Below, piece by piece: positions 24,146 through 34,633 of a stretch of DNA of 64,000 bases. The stretch covers positions 806,001 to 870,000 of the forward strand of contig NZ_JANUGZ010000003.1 of assembly GCF_024753205.1 (NCBI RefSeq), given 5' to 3'. The first letter of the stretch is position 1, and the number at the start of each line of letters is the position of its first letter. This DNA comes from Massilia aurea. Lineage in GTDB: Bacteria; Pseudomonadota; Gammaproteobacteria; Burkholderiales; Burkholderiaceae_D. The translations under genes and the position numbers were made by a program. Below the pieces are notes generated by a model, which worked only from the letters and a program-made list of their open reading frames with translations, searched no databases and had not been told where the DNA came from.

Positions 24146-24958
24146 TCAGTCCTGGCCCAGCTCATCCCCGAGCGCCTTGCCGCGCGCAGCCGCGGCCTGC
24201 ATCGCCGCGACGATCGCACCTTTGACGCCTGCCGCTTCCATGCTTTCGATCGCCGCATGCGTGGTGCCGCCTTTTGAGGTCACGCGCGCGCGCAGCACGT
24301 CGACTGCCTCATCGGACTGCGCCGCCAGCTGCGCCGCGCCCGTGAACGTGGCCAGCGCCAGTTCCCTGCCCTGCTCCGCATTCAGGCCCATCGCGCGGGC
24401 GGCTTCCTGCATCGCTTCAAGGAAGTAAAACACGTAGGCCGGCCCGCTGCCCGACACCGCTGTCACCGCATCGATCTGCGCTTCGTCGTCCAGCCACACG
24501 GTCTTGCCGACCGCGCGCATGACGGCGTCCGCCTGCTCGCGCTGCGCGGCGCTCACGGCCGGCTGCGCCGCCAGGCCCGTCACACCCATGCCGATCAGCG
24601 CCGGCGTATTCGGCATCGTGCGCACGATGGCGTCGTAGCCGCCGAGCCAGCGCGTCAGGTCGCTGCTGCGGATGCCCGCCGCGATCGACAGCACCAGCTG
24701 GCGCGTCAGGTGCGGCGCCAGTGCTGTGGCCACTTCGCGCATCTGCTGCGGCTTTACGGCCAGCACCACGACTTCAGCGTGCCGGACACCCTCGTCGATG
24801 TCGGTCGCGGTACGCACGCCATACTCGCGCGCCAGGCGCTCCAGTGCTTCGGGATTGCGGTCCACCACGTGGATCTGCGCGCCGGAACCCGCGACCTTCA
24901 CGAGCCCGGAAATCAGGGCTGCGGCCATATTGCCGCCGCCGATAAAGACGATGTTCAT
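24146..24958 (-). CDS. proC: Pyrroline-5-carboxylate reductase
   Basis: Last step of proline synthesis: NAD(P)H-dependent reduction of pyrroline-5-carboxylate. The 270-residue protein has an N-terminal Rossmann motif FIGGGNMAAALISGL and the diagnostic C-terminal blocks AVSGSGPAYVFYFLEAM and RVTSKGGTTHAAI. ATG 24958 gives the usual MNIVFIGGGNM start. It follows yggS by 10 bases, a very common pairing, and is convergent with the yqjK-like gene across a terminator. Confidence 0.95.
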   Translation of the reverse strand: MNIVFIGGGNMAAALISGLVKVAGSGAQIHVVDRNPEALERLAREYGVRTATDIDEGVRHAEVVVLAVKPQQMREVATALAPHLTRQLVLSIAAGIRSSDLTRWLGGYDAIVRTMPNTPALIGMGVTGLAAQPAVSAAQREQADAVMRAVGKTVWLDDEAQIDAVTAVSGSGPAYVFYFLEAMQEAARAMGLNAEQGRELALATFTGAAQLAAQSDEAVDVLRARVTSKGGTTHAAIESMEAAGVKGAIVAAMQAAAARGKALGDELGQD

Positions 24959-24968
24959 GGTGATCCTG

Positions 24969-25670
24969 TCAGGTGTAATCGCGTTTGCCAAAGATGGCGC
25001 TGCCCACGCGCACGATCGTCGCGCCTTCGGCGATCGCGGGCGCCAGGTCGCCCGACATGCCCATCGACAGCGTGTCCAGCGCCAGGCCGTCAGCGCGCAG
25101 CGCGTCGAACAGGGCGCGCACGCGCGCAAAGGCGGCGCGCTGTTCTGCGACATCGGTGGTGGGTTCGGGGATCGCCATCAGCCCGCGCAGGCGCAGGTTC
25201 GGCAGTTGCGCGACCTCGCGCGCCAGCGCCGGTAATTCTTCAGGCGATGCGCCGCTCTTGCTGGCCTCACCGCTGATGTTCACTTGCAGGCAGATATTCA
25301 GCGGGCCCAGTTCGGGCGGCCGCTGCTCCGACAGGCGCTGCGCAATCTTGAGCCGCTCGACCGTGTGCACCCAGGCGAAGCTGGCGGCGATGGGCCGCGT
25401 CTTGTTGCTCTGGATCGGGCCGATGAAATGCCACTCGACGGCCGCATCTGGTTGCGCCTGCGCGACGCTTGCGATCTTGTCGAGCGCTTCCTGCAAATAG
25501 TTTTCGCCAAACGCCAGTTGCCCGACGGCCATCGCATCGAGCACCGCCTGCGCAGGGAAGGTCTTCGATACAGCCAGCAACTGGACGTCGTTTCTGGCGC
25601 GTTCCGATGCCTTTACAGCATCGGTGATTGTCGCTTCGACAGCTTGCAAGTTCCCGGCGATTATGGACAT
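24969..25670 (-). CDS. yggS: YggS/PLPBP-family pyridoxal phosphate homeostasis protein
   Basis: A 233-residue single-domain PLP-binding protein that buffers pyridoxal phosphate and affects amino-acid metabolism. The PLP lysine is in LLAVSKTFPAQAV, with WHFIGPIQSNKT and the phosphate-binding SMGMSGDL and VRVGSAIFG near the C-terminus. It is divergent from pilT and co-directional with proC, the classical arrangement in proteobacteria. Confidence 0.95.
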   Translation of the reverse strand: MSIIAGNLQAVEATITDAVKASERARNDVQLLAVSKTFPAQAVLDAMAVGQLAFGENYLQEALDKIASVAQAQPDAAVEWHFIGPIQSNKTRPIAASFAWVHTVERLKIAQRLSEQRPPELGPLNICLQVNISGEASKSGASPEELPALAREVAQLPNLRLRGLMAIPEPTTDVAEQRAAFARVRALFDALRADGLALDTLSMGMSGDLAPAIAEGATIVRVGSAIFGKRDYT

Positions 25671-25724
25671 AATGATTTTCTATAGGAAATATTTTTGAGG
25701 CCGTTTGCGGCACTGGGATTATAA

Positions 25725-26768
<1,044 letters not shown>

Positions 26769-26777
26769 GGGCCATCC

Positions 26778-27914
26778 ATGGAACGCGACCAGGCTACCAA
26801 ATTCATGTTCGACCTGCTGCGCCTGATGGTGACCAAGGGCGGCTCGGACCTGTTCATCACGGCGGGCTTTCCGCCGGCGATCAAGATCGACGGGCGCATG
26901 ACGCCCGTGTCGAGCCAGCCGCTCACCAGCGGCCACACGGGCGACCTGGCGCGCGCCATCATGAACGACAAGCAGGGGGCCGGGTTCGAGCTGACGCGCG
27001 AAGCCAATTTCGCGATCACGCCGGGCGACCTGGGACGCTTCCGTGTCTCTGCCTTCATGCAGATGGGCTGCGTGGGGATGGTGCTGCGCGTGATCACCAC
27101 GGCGATCCCGAAGTTCGAGGAACTGAGCCTGCCCGACACGCTCAAGGACGTCGTGATGACCAAGCGCGGGCTGGTGATCATGGTCGGCGCGACGGGTTCG
27201 GGCAAGTCGACGACGCTGGCGGCGATGGTCGGCTACCGCAACGAGAACAGCTACGGCCACATCATCACGGTCGAAGACCCGGTCGAATTCGTCCACCCGC
27301 ACCGCAACTGCGTGATCACGCAGCGCGAAGTGGGCGTGGACACCGACAGCTTTGAAGCAGCCCTGAAAAACTCGCTGCGCCAGGCGCCGGACGTGATCCA
27401 GATCGGCGAGATCCGCGACCGCGAGACGATGGAGCATGCGATTGCATTTGCCGAAACGGGCCACCTGTGCCTGGCCACGCTGCACGCCAACAGCGCCAAC
27501 CAGGCGCTGGACCGCATCATCAACTTCTTCCCCGAAGAGCGCCGCCAGCAACTGCTGATGGACCTCTCGCTGAACCTGAAAGGCCTGGTGTCGCAGCGCC
27601 TGATTCCGAAGAAGGAATCGAAGGGCCGCGTGGTGGCGATCGAGATCCTGCTGAACTCACCGTTGATTTCGGACCTGATCTTCAAGGGCGAAGTCCATGA
27701 GATCAAGGAAATCATGAAGAAGTCGCGCGAGCTGGGCATGCAGACGTTCGACCAGGCGCTGTTCGACCTGTACGAGGCCGACAAGATCACCTACGAAGAC
27801 GCGCTGCGCAATGCGGACTCGGTCAACGACCTTCGGCTGAACATCAAGCTCAATAGCAAGCATGCGAAGAACCGCGATTTTTCGAGCGGGACGGAGGCGT
27901 TGGGGTTAGTGTGA
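26778..27914 (+). CDS. pilU: Type IV pilus accessory retraction ATPase PilU
   Basis: PilT-dependent accessory motor ATPase of 378 residues. It has Walker A GATGSGKSTT, VEDPVEFVH, Walker B IQIGEIRD and AETGHLCLATLHANSANQ. The N-terminal KGGSDLFITAGFPPAIK and the C-terminal KKSRELGMQTFDQALFDLY are typical of PilU. It forms an operon with pilT. A second PilU-like protein is encoded at 10478-11668. Confidence 0.95.
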   Translation: MERDQATKFMFDLLRLMVTKGGSDLFITAGFPPAIKIDGRMTPVSSQPLTSGHTGDLARAIMNDKQGAGFELTREANFAITPGDLGRFRVSAFMQMGCVGMVLRVITTAIPKFEELSLPDTLKDVVMTKRGLVIMVGATGSGKSTTLAAMVGYRNENSYGHIITVEDPVEFVHPHRNCVITQREVGVDTDSFEAALKNSLRQAPDVIQIGEIRDRETMEHAIAFAETGHLCLATLHANSANQALDRIINFFPEERRQQLLMDLSLNLKGLVSQRLIPKKESKGRVVAIEILLNSPLISDLIFKGEVHEIKEIMKKSRELGMQTFDQALFDLYEADKITYEDALRNADSVNDLRLNIKLNSKHAKNRDFSSGTEALGLV

Positions 27915-27954
27915 TGAGTTGGTGTGATGGGCCCCATCGATCCATCGCCGGCTT

Positions 27955-30126
27955 TTAAAACCGCGACTCCAGCGTCACCCGCGCCATCGCCTGCCCATCC
28001 GAAAACGTCGTCCTGCGCTGCACGCCGTTGTCGTCCACGTAGCGCGACTCGGACACCGTATCCTGCGCCAGCAGATTGGTTGCCGCCAACCGCAGCTGGT
28101 AAGTCGGGTTGAACTTCCACAGCGCATACACATCCAGTTCGCGCCGCACGCTCTGGTAGCGTGACTGCTCCACGTTCACGCGCACGTTGCCGCCGTTCTT
28201 GAAGGCGAAGCTCGCGCCCGTCGTGAGCTTGCCGCCCGGCGTCTTGTAGTCCACACCGAGCGTGCCCGACACGGGCACCTGCTGGTCGAGCCGGTTGTCC
28301 GGCCCCGGCACCGCATCGACGCGCGACCAGTTGCGCGCCAGGCTCGCGCGCAGGTCGATGTCCGGCACGTCCTGCATCACGGCCGACAGTGGAAACTTCG
28401 CCTCTAGCTCCAGGCTGCGCGTGAGCGCGTCGCCATCGTTGACCGGCGTCTGGATCCAGCGGCCGTCTTCAAAGAGCAGGCCCTGGCGCGTGTAGTCGCT
28501 GATGCGCCGTACCGATACGCTGGCGCTCAGCAACGCCTTCTCGGCCCAGTAATGTTCGTAGGAGGCGTCGATGCCGGTCGCCAGTTCGGGCTTCAGGTCG
28601 GGATTGCCGCGGTAGTCAGGGTCGGTCTGGCTGTTGTTCGGTGTGGTGAAGCGCCGTGGGATCAGGCTGCCCGTGAGGGGTGCCTTGAAGGTGCGGGTCA
28701 GCGCCACGCGCACCTGATCGCGGCTGTCGGGGAGCTTGTACAGGGTCTGGGCAAGTGGACTCCAGACGCTGGTACGGTTGGTGCTGGTGTCGAACGTGTT
28801 GCCGCTGCTGCGCGTCTCCAGCCCTTCCCAGCGCAGGCCCGCGTACATCGACCACTGCTTGGTGACGTTCCACTCGTCCTGCACGAACAGCGCCAGGCGC
28901 TTGAGGGTGGCGTCGTAATCTTCATCGCGGCGCAGCGTGCTGCCCGCGAGCGGGAACAGTTCCACCTCGCCGCGCGCATCGTCGCGCAAGGTATGGCCGG
29001 CGTCCCAGCCCATCGACAGCGCGTGGTCCTTCTTCCATGGCCGCGAATACTTGCCCACCGCGGTGACGCCAACTTCGTCAGTGGCACTGAGCACGGTGGA
29101 GTCGCGCGCCAGACGATCAACACTGTCCAGCGTGCGAAAGTCGTCTTCATGCCAGTTACCGCGGCTGCGCGCCCCGTTCACGCCCAATTTCAGCTCGAAT
29201 TTGGCACCTTCTTCCAGGTTATGCATCCAGGTCAGGTCCGAACGCAGCGTCGTGTTGGTGCCTTTGCTGCGCACGTCGCGCTCGTCGTACAGAGGGCGCA
29301 GGCCAAGAATGGTCTCGGTCGAAGTGCTGCCCTGGTAGTTGTTGCGCTGGTGCGCGACGAGCGATTGCCAGCTGACCGTATCGCCGTTCTCCAGGCTCCA
29401 GTTCAGCCGTGGTGTGAGGTTGATGCCTTGCGGGCTGCCACGATCGGTCTGCTCGCTGCGCCGCACGAAGATGGGGCGCCCGGCCGCATCGATCTGCGAT
29501 TCTTCGAATGGCGATGGGCGATCAAACTCGTAGCGCCAGGCGCTCGCGGCGAGCGAGTACGACATCTTGCCGACGCGGTCCGACATGGTGAGGCTGGCGG
29601 AAGGATTGCTCACCTCCCCGCTTTTGCCGTAGCCCACGCGCAGCTCGCGCTGCGCCTTTTTTACTGCGCGCTTGAGGACGATGTTGATGGTGCCGGCGAT
29701 CGACTGGGTCGAGAACTCGGCGCTGGCGGCGCGCAGGATTTCGATGCGCTCGATCGACTCTGGCGAAAGCTGATCGATGTCGAAGCCGGCCGGCGCGCGC
29801 TCGCCATTGAGCAGGATCTGCGTGTAGCCGCTGCCCAGGCCACGCATGCGGATCTCGCCACCGCCACGCCCGGCGCCGCCGCTGACGGTGATCCCCGGCA
29901 GGCGCTTGAACACGTCGAGCACCGAGGTGTCGCCGTAGCGCCGGATTTCCTCGGTCGACACGACGATCTTGCTGGCGGTATCGTCGCGGCGGGGATCATA
30001 GCCGTTGGCGTCGGCCTTGACTTCGACCTTCTGGACAGTGTCCGTGGAGAGAGCCGGCGCCGCAGTGTTCTGAGCGTAGGCAGGCAAGGCAGACAGGGAA
30101 AGCGCGACGAGCGTGGGGCGAAGCAT
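27955..30126 (-). CDS. TonB-dependent outer membrane receptor
   Basis: Outer-membrane transporter of 723 residues. A signal peptide ending near AYAQ is followed by an N-terminal plug (about 45-165) with DTSVLDVFKRLPGITVSGG and IERIEILRAASAEF, and a beta barrel with a terminal ESRF strand. ExbB, ExbD and TonB genes are absent from the window. A second receptor lies upstream on the same strand, with 104 bases between the two genes. The ligand (iron chelate, glycan or other) cannot be read from sequence; no Fur-like regulator or FecIR pair is adjacent. Confidence 0.9.
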   Translation of the reverse strand: MLRPTLVALSLSALPAYAQNTAAPALSTDTVQKVEVKADANGYDPRRDDTASKIVVSTEEIRRYGDTSVLDVFKRLPGITVSGGAGRGGGEIRMRGLGSGYTQILLNGERAPAGFDIDQLSPESIERIEILRAASAEFSTQSIAGTINIVLKRAVKKAQRELRVGYGKSGEVSNPSASLTMSDRVGKMSYSLAASAWRYEFDRPSPFEESQIDAAGRPIFVRRSEQTDRGSPQGINLTPRLNWSLENGDTVSWQSLVAHQRNNYQGSTSTETILGLRPLYDERDVRSKGTNTTLRSDLTWMHNLEEGAKFELKLGVNGARSRGNWHEDDFRTLDSVDRLARDSTVLSATDEVGVTAVGKYSRPWKKDHALSMGWDAGHTLRDDARGEVELFPLAGSTLRRDEDYDATLKRLALFVQDEWNVTKQWSMYAGLRWEGLETRSSGNTFDTSTNRTSVWSPLAQTLYKLPDSRDQVRVALTRTFKAPLTGSLIPRRFTTPNNSQTDPDYRGNPDLKPELATGIDASYEHYWAEKALLSASVSVRRISDYTRQGLLFEDGRWIQTPVNDGDALTRSLELEAKFPLSAVMQDVPDIDLRASLARNWSRVDAVPGPDNRLDQQVPVSGTLGVDYKTPGGKLTTGASFAFKNGGNVRVNVEQSRYQSVRRELDVYALWKFNPTYQLRLAATNLLAQDTVSESRYVDDNGVQRRTTFSDGQAMARVTLESRF

Positions 30127-30230
30127 CTGAGGGCAGTCATGGCAGATTCAAAGGTGCCGTATTCTGTCATGCCCCTGCTGCTCCGAACAGCACGTCGTCA
30201 AATTACCCGACCCGCATACGGGTCAAACGC

Positions 30231-32504
30231 TCACCCGCCCGGCCCCATGCCGCCGCCCGGGGGCCCGAACCCTTGGCCACCGCCAGGCCCGCCCCGCGCG
30301 CCATCCGGTCGGCGCCCGCCCGCACCGCCAAAACTGCCGAAGCGGTACGACAGCCCGACATACACGAGGCGTCCTTCCTGGCGGCGGATGCTGTATTCGC
30401 GCAGGCGGTCGGTCTCGGTGATCGATTCGGTCTTTTGCGAGTCGAAGACGTCGTTGACGTTCACGACGAGGCTCAGGGCCTGGCTCAGGTTACGGCGGTA
30501 GCTCAGGTCAGCGCTGCGCGTCGGCTGGCGGTAGCCTTCGCCGAACAGCGTCTTGCCCTGCGCATTGAGTACCAGCTGCAGGCTGTTGGTCGGGTTGATC
30601 TGGTAACTCACGCGCGCGCGGCCGCTGAGCGACGTGGCGCTGCGCTTGTCATCCTGGCTGTTGCCCAGTACCGACTGCTCGGAGTACCCCAGGTTGCCGC
30701 TGGCATTGACCGTCAAGCTGGGCGTGACGCGGCCGCTGAACGTGAATTCGAGGCCGCCCGAGTTGCTGCTGCCGGCGTTCTCGCGCGTGGTGAGCAGCAC
30801 CGTATCGGAGATGAAGGTGCGGCGCTCCTGGATCAGGTCCGAATCGCGCCGTGCGTACAGACGCACATTGGTCTCGACCTTGCCCAGTTTGGTCTCCAGC
30901 CCCAGCTCGATCGAGTCGGTCTTGGTAGGCATCAGGTCGGGATTGCCCGACGAGACGTTGGTTTCGTCACGGTAGACGACGAAGGGATTGAGGTCGCCCG
31001 CGCCCGGCCGGCGGATGCGGTGCGCGTAACTCAGGCGCAGCGCCGTGTCGTCGGACAGGTCGTAGGTCAGGAATGCGCTCGGGATCGCGTCGAAGTAATG
31101 GTTGTTGGCCTTGACGTTGGTGGTGACCTGGTTCAGATCGAGGTCGGTGTATTCGGTGCGCAGCCCGCCCAGCAAGCCCCATTTTTCGGCCAGGCGCAGC
31201 TGATAGGTACCGTACAAGGCCACGGTCGTTTCATCGAGTTCGAAGCGGTTGGTGCGCTGGTTGCTGAGGCTCTCGGCCAGCGTCGCCTCGTCGACATTGA
31301 AAAAGCGCGTGTCGAACACGTTGCTGTTCTGCGCGACCTTGTAGCCCGCCTTGAACACGCCCTTCTCGCCCGGCAGTTCATAGTCGCCGGTGAAGTCGAT
31401 CACGCGCGTTTCGGTCAGGTTGTTCTGGTGCGTGCGCGGCGCGGTCGAATTGGCGGGGCGCACCGTGTAATCGCTGGCAAAGCGCGTGTCGGCCTCGCCC
31501 TTGTTGCCCGACAAGCGCAGGTCGACCTTGAGGATTTCGCCGGGCCGCGCGCCCTTGTGATCCAGGCCGCCACTCAGGCTGTAGCTGCGGTTGTCGTTGT
31601 CTCGCACGCTCGAACGCAGGTAGTCGCCGTCGATGCTGCCGTCGGCGTTCAGGCCGCGGTAGCGTTCCTGCGACTGCCCGTCGCTGCCGTTGGCCGAGAA
31701 GCTGGCCTTGGCCGACAGCACATCCTTGTCGCCCAGGTTGTAGGTCAGCGAGCTGTTCATGCCCACGGCCTCGGTGTCGGTCTCGCTGTTCGAGCGCTGC
31801 GTGCTGCTGGCCACGGCGCCGGTGAGCGGATCGATCCGGTCGCGGTTTGTTTCGCCGTCGGAGCCACGCGTGTCGCGCCGGACGTACACGCCGCCCTGCA
31901 CGCTCATGCGCCCGGTCGTGTAGCTGCCGAAGCTCGACGCATTGGCGCGCCCTTCCGGGCCGACGTTCGCGTTGACGGCGCCGAAGCCGCCCGGCGTGCG
32001 CTCGCGCCGCATCACCAGATTGATGATCGGGCCGCCCCCACCTTCGTTGCCGAACTGCGCGCCGGGGTTGTTGATCACTTCCACCGAATCGAGATCGGCC
32101 GCCGGGATCGCGCCCAGCGCCGCGGCGCGGTTCTCGCCCTGCATCATCGCCGACGGCTTGCCATCGACGAGGATCTGCACATTGCTGCGCCCGCGCAGCG
32201 TCACGTTGCCGTCCGGGTCCACCGCCACCGACGGCACCTTGTTGAGCGTGTCGGCCACCGTGTCGTTGGTCGAGGCAGCGTCGCTCTTGACGTCATACGC
32301 CTGGCGGTCGATCCGGTTGGATGAACGCGCCGCCGTGACGGCGACGGTGGAGGCGACGGGAACGTCCGCCGCCTGCAGCGCCGGCGCGGTTGGCGTGACG
32401 GCACCGGTAACGGGATCGGCCGGCCGGACGGCGGTTTCCTGGGCAAATGCACAGACAGGCGCCAGCAGCGCGAACAACAGGGCGGAAGAACGGTGACGTG
32501 ACAT
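30231..32504 (-). CDS. TonB-dependent receptor (OMP beta-barrel family) with Gly-rich tail
   Basis: Outer-membrane receptor of 757 residues. Signal peptide (ALLFALLAPVCAFAQ), plug with TLNKVPSVAVDPDGNVTLRG and ILVDGKPSAMM, then a barrel of the type seen in OMP_b-brl_3/Fe transport proteins. After the last barrel strand (YVGLSYRFGSFGG) it has an unusual tail of about 30 residues rich in Gly, Pro and Arg, instead of ending at an aromatic residue as most barrel proteins do. ATG 32504 gives the signal peptide. The ligand is unknown. Confidence 0.88.
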   Translation of the reverse strand: MSRHRSSALLFALLAPVCAFAQETAVRPADPVTGAVTPTAPALQAADVPVASTVAVTAARSSNRIDRQAYDVKSDAASTNDTVADTLNKVPSVAVDPDGNVTLRGRSNVQILVDGKPSAMMQGENRAAALGAIPAADLDSVEVINNPGAQFGNEGGGGPIINLVMRRERTPGGFGAVNANVGPEGRANASSFGSYTTGRMSVQGGVYVRRDTRGSDGETNRDRIDPLTGAVASSTQRSNSETDTEAVGMNSSLTYNLGDKDVLSAKASFSANGSDGQSQERYRGLNADGSIDGDYLRSSVRDNDNRSYSLSGGLDHKGARPGEILKVDLRLSGNKGEADTRFASDYTVRPANSTAPRTHQNNLTETRVIDFTGDYELPGEKGVFKAGYKVAQNSNVFDTRFFNVDEATLAESLSNQRTNRFELDETTVALYGTYQLRLAEKWGLLGGLRTEYTDLDLNQVTTNVKANNHYFDAIPSAFLTYDLSDDTALRLSYAHRIRRPGAGDLNPFVVYRDETNVSSGNPDLMPTKTDSIELGLETKLGKVETNVRLYARRDSDLIQERRTFISDTVLLTTRENAGSSNSGGLEFTFSGRVTPSLTVNASGNLGYSEQSVLGNSQDDKRSATSLSGRARVSYQINPTNSLQLVLNAQGKTLFGEGYRQPTRSADLSYRRNLSQALSLVVNVNDVFDSQKTESITETDRLREYSIRRQEGRLVYVGLSYRFGSFGGAGGRRPDGARGGPGGGQGFGPPGGGMGPGG

Positions 32505-32696
32505 GAATACCTGGGTGACGGGACGTTTGGACGAGCGTAATTGTCGCACGCGTCATGCCCGGAATTTGTTAAGAAATGCTAAGACGGACGAAATGTCACT
32601 GCATTGATCGGCGAACCGACACCGCCGGGGCCAACGCTCTGGTACGCGCCTGCCAGCAGTAGCGTAAACTGCACTGTTTACAACAAGGAGACTTCA

Positions 32697-33185
32697 ATGA
32701 ATGCCTACGATTTCAACGCCACTGCCCTCGACGGCCAGCCGGTCGACCTGCAGCGCTACCGCGGCAAGGCGCTCCTGATCGTCAATACGGCCAGCGCCTG
32801 CGGCTTCACGCCGCAATACCAGGGCCTCGAGGCGCTGCAGCGCCGCTATGCGGACCAGGGCCTCGTAGTGCTGGGCTTCCCGTGCAACCAGTTTGGGCAC
32901 CAGGAACCGGGCGACGAAGCAGCGATCGGCGCCTTCTGCGAAAAGAACTATGGCGTGACGTTCCCGATGTTCGCCAAGGTCGACGTCAATGGCGACGACG
33001 CGCATCCGCTGTTTCGCTTCCTGAAGGGCGAAGCGCCCGGCGTGCTGGGCACCGAGGCGGTCAAGTGGAACTTCACCAAGTTCCTCGTCAACCGCGAAGG
33101 CGAGGTCGTCACGCGCTATGCACCGACCACCAAGCCGGAAGACCTGGGCGGGGATATCGAGAAGGTGCTGGCGAACAGGGTCTGA
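32697..33185 (+). CDS. Glutathione peroxidase (Cys type)
   Basis: A 162-residue thiol peroxidase that reduces hydroperoxides. It has the catalytic Cys in NTASACGFTPQY, the Gln in NQFGHQEPG and the Trp in WNFTKFLV. It uses Cys, not selenocysteine. ATG 32697 is preceded by AAGGAG at 32685-32690. In bacteria such enzymes often use thioredoxin. It is divergent from the TonB receptor and convergent with the DUF2145 gene, with a hairpin across both stop codons. Confidence 0.95.
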   Translation: MNAYDFNATALDGQPVDLQRYRGKALLIVNTASACGFTPQYQGLEALQRRYADQGLVVLGFPCNQFGHQEPGDEAAIGAFCEKNYGVTFPMFAKVDVNGDDAHPLFRFLKGEAPGVLGTEAVKWNFTKFLVNREGEVVTRYAPTTKPEDLGGDIEKVLANRV

Positions 33186-33209
33186 TTGCGCCAGCGCTCA
33201 CGGCGCAAT
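33185..33209. terminator. Hairpin spanning the stop codons of convergent genes
   Basis: ATTGCGCC (33185-33192) pairs perfectly with GGCGCAAT (33202-33209) around nine bases. The stop codons of gpx (33183-33185) and of the DUF2145 gene (33198-33200) lie at its left edge and in its loop. There is no long T tract, so terminator activity is uncertain. Confidence 0.4.
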
Positions 33210-34097
33210 GGCAATCACCTCGTCACCCGGCTGCGGCTCGCAGCTTGCGCCCAGTGGCGTCCAGCCGCGCCGCACGACAATCCGGCGCTCGTCGTGGCAG
33301 ATTTCCACGCGCTGTGTTTCGGGCGCGCGGCGCTGCACGAAGGCCTCGATCGAGGCAGGCACGCTGACCTGGAGCGACAGCACGTGCAGGTCTTCCACCG
33401 GGTGGTCGTCCACGTGCACGAGCGGCACGAACTGCCCGGCAAACATCGTGAAGTGCGACGGCACCTTGACGGGGCCGGGGACGTAATCGTTCGCGCGCAG
33501 CCAGGCCTGCGCTTTTTTCCGCGCGTTGCCCTCACCTGCCGCACCGCCCCAGGCACTGGCCATCAGCTCGGCCACCCACTGGTTGCAGTTCTGGTATTTG
33601 GTGCCGTAGGCATAGGCGTTGGCACTGTATTGACCGGCCAGCAGGGCCAGCGCCAGCGCCTTGTCGCGGGCGGCGCGTTCGAGCGACGCGCTGTCGTCGG
33701 CGGGCAGGAATAACAAGGCGACATGGCCCTTGCCCGGTGCGTCGGCGCCGAGCGCGAAGCCGGCGATGCCCTGATCAAAGATGTACGGACGCGCCTCGTC
33801 GCACTCGTAATACAGCTGGCGCACGGCCCACGGGCTGTCCGGCGTGTCGCGCAGTGCGACGCCGGCGTGTGAATACACCAGATCGAAGCGGCTCAGGTCC
33901 GTGCCGGCGCGCGCGATCAGGGCGACCTTGCCGTTCGAGCGCGCCAGCTCCTGCTTGACGACGCCGGCAAAGCGCAGCACGCGGTCCTGCTCGGTCGCGT
34001 TGAGGTCGCGCGAGCGTTCACAAAAGGTGGGAAAGCCGGCCCAGGCACTGCCGCTCGCACACAACAGCAGCGCCAGCGCGGCCTGGCGCACGAGCAT
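33198..34097 (-). CDS. DUF2145 domain-containing exported protein
   Basis: A 299-residue protein with a signal peptide (LALLLCASGSAWA) and a DUF2145 body. The conserved part includes YSHAGVALRD, GKGHVALLFLP and KYQNCNQWVAELMA, with His and Cys residues spaced as in papain-like or NlpC-like amidases, although no activity has been shown that I know of. Its ATG overlaps the stop of the upstream Ser-rich protein as TGATG, indicating coupling. Function unknown. Confidence 0.82.
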   Translation of the reverse strand: MLVRQAALALLLCASGSAWAGFPTFCERSRDLNATEQDRVLRFAGVVKQELARSNGKVALIARAGTDLSRFDLVYSHAGVALRDTPDSPWAVRQLYYECDEARPYIFDQGIAGFALGADAPGKGHVALLFLPADDSASLERAARDKALALALLAGQYSANAYAYGTKYQNCNQWVAELMASAWGGAAGEGNARKKAQAWLRANDYVPGPVKVPSHFTMFAGQFVPLVHVDDHPVEDLHVLSLQVSVPASIEAFVQRRAPETQRVEICHDERRIVVRRGWTPLGASCEPQPGDEVIAIAP

Positions 34098-34561
34098 CAG
34101 ATCGTGACTTTGCGCGAGCCCAGTTCGCGGTACCACTCGTCCTGCAGCGCCAGGAAGAACGGCCGCTGGGTGTCGGCGTAGGCGAATTCATAGCCGTAGG
34201 CGCGCTCGTTGACCTGGACCACGTCGCCCGCGATCACGGTGCGCGTCGCGAGGGCGCGGTTGGGCACGTCGAGCTCGAACGAACGGGCCTGGCCGGCAGC
34301 GGTTGCGCGCAGCGTCAGCCGGGTGGTATCGGGCTTGTTGGGGGCGTGTGCAATGTTGATCACGCGGTACTGGCCGGCGGCGACCTTGTCGTTGTCGCTC
34401 GAGCTGTTGCTGGAACCGCTGACCGAATCGGAAATGCTGGCCGACGACGCCGAGCCGGCGCTGGACGCGGACGACGCGAAGCTGTCAGCCTGCGCGGGCG
34501 CATTGCAGGCGGCAGCGAACAGGGTCAGGCACAGCGTGCGGGAGAGGATAGGCAAGGTCAT
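34097..34561 (-). CDS. Exported Ser-rich hypothetical protein, partner of DUF2145
   Basis: A 154-residue protein. A signal peptide (possible cleavage after APAQA) is followed by a low-complexity segment of about 35 residues made mainly of Ser with Ala, Asp and Gly, then a compact beta-rich domain (YRVINIAHAPNKPD onward). It is translationally coupled to the DUF2145 gene through TGATG, so the two products probably act together in the periplasm. I do not recognise a named family. Confidence 0.7.
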   Translation of the reverse strand: MTLPILSRTLCLTLFAAACNAPAQADSFASSASSAGSASSASISDSVSGSSNSSSDNDKVAAGQYRVINIAHAPNKPDTTRLTLRATAAGQARSFELDVPNRALATRTVIAGDVVQVNERAYGYEFAYADTQRPFFLALQDEWYRELGSRKVTI

Positions 34562-34633
34562 GACACTCTTTCATTTAGCGAGCAGAACGCTCCTATGGTA
34601 CAAGCCCTTGCGCCGAATGACCATAGGGCAATT

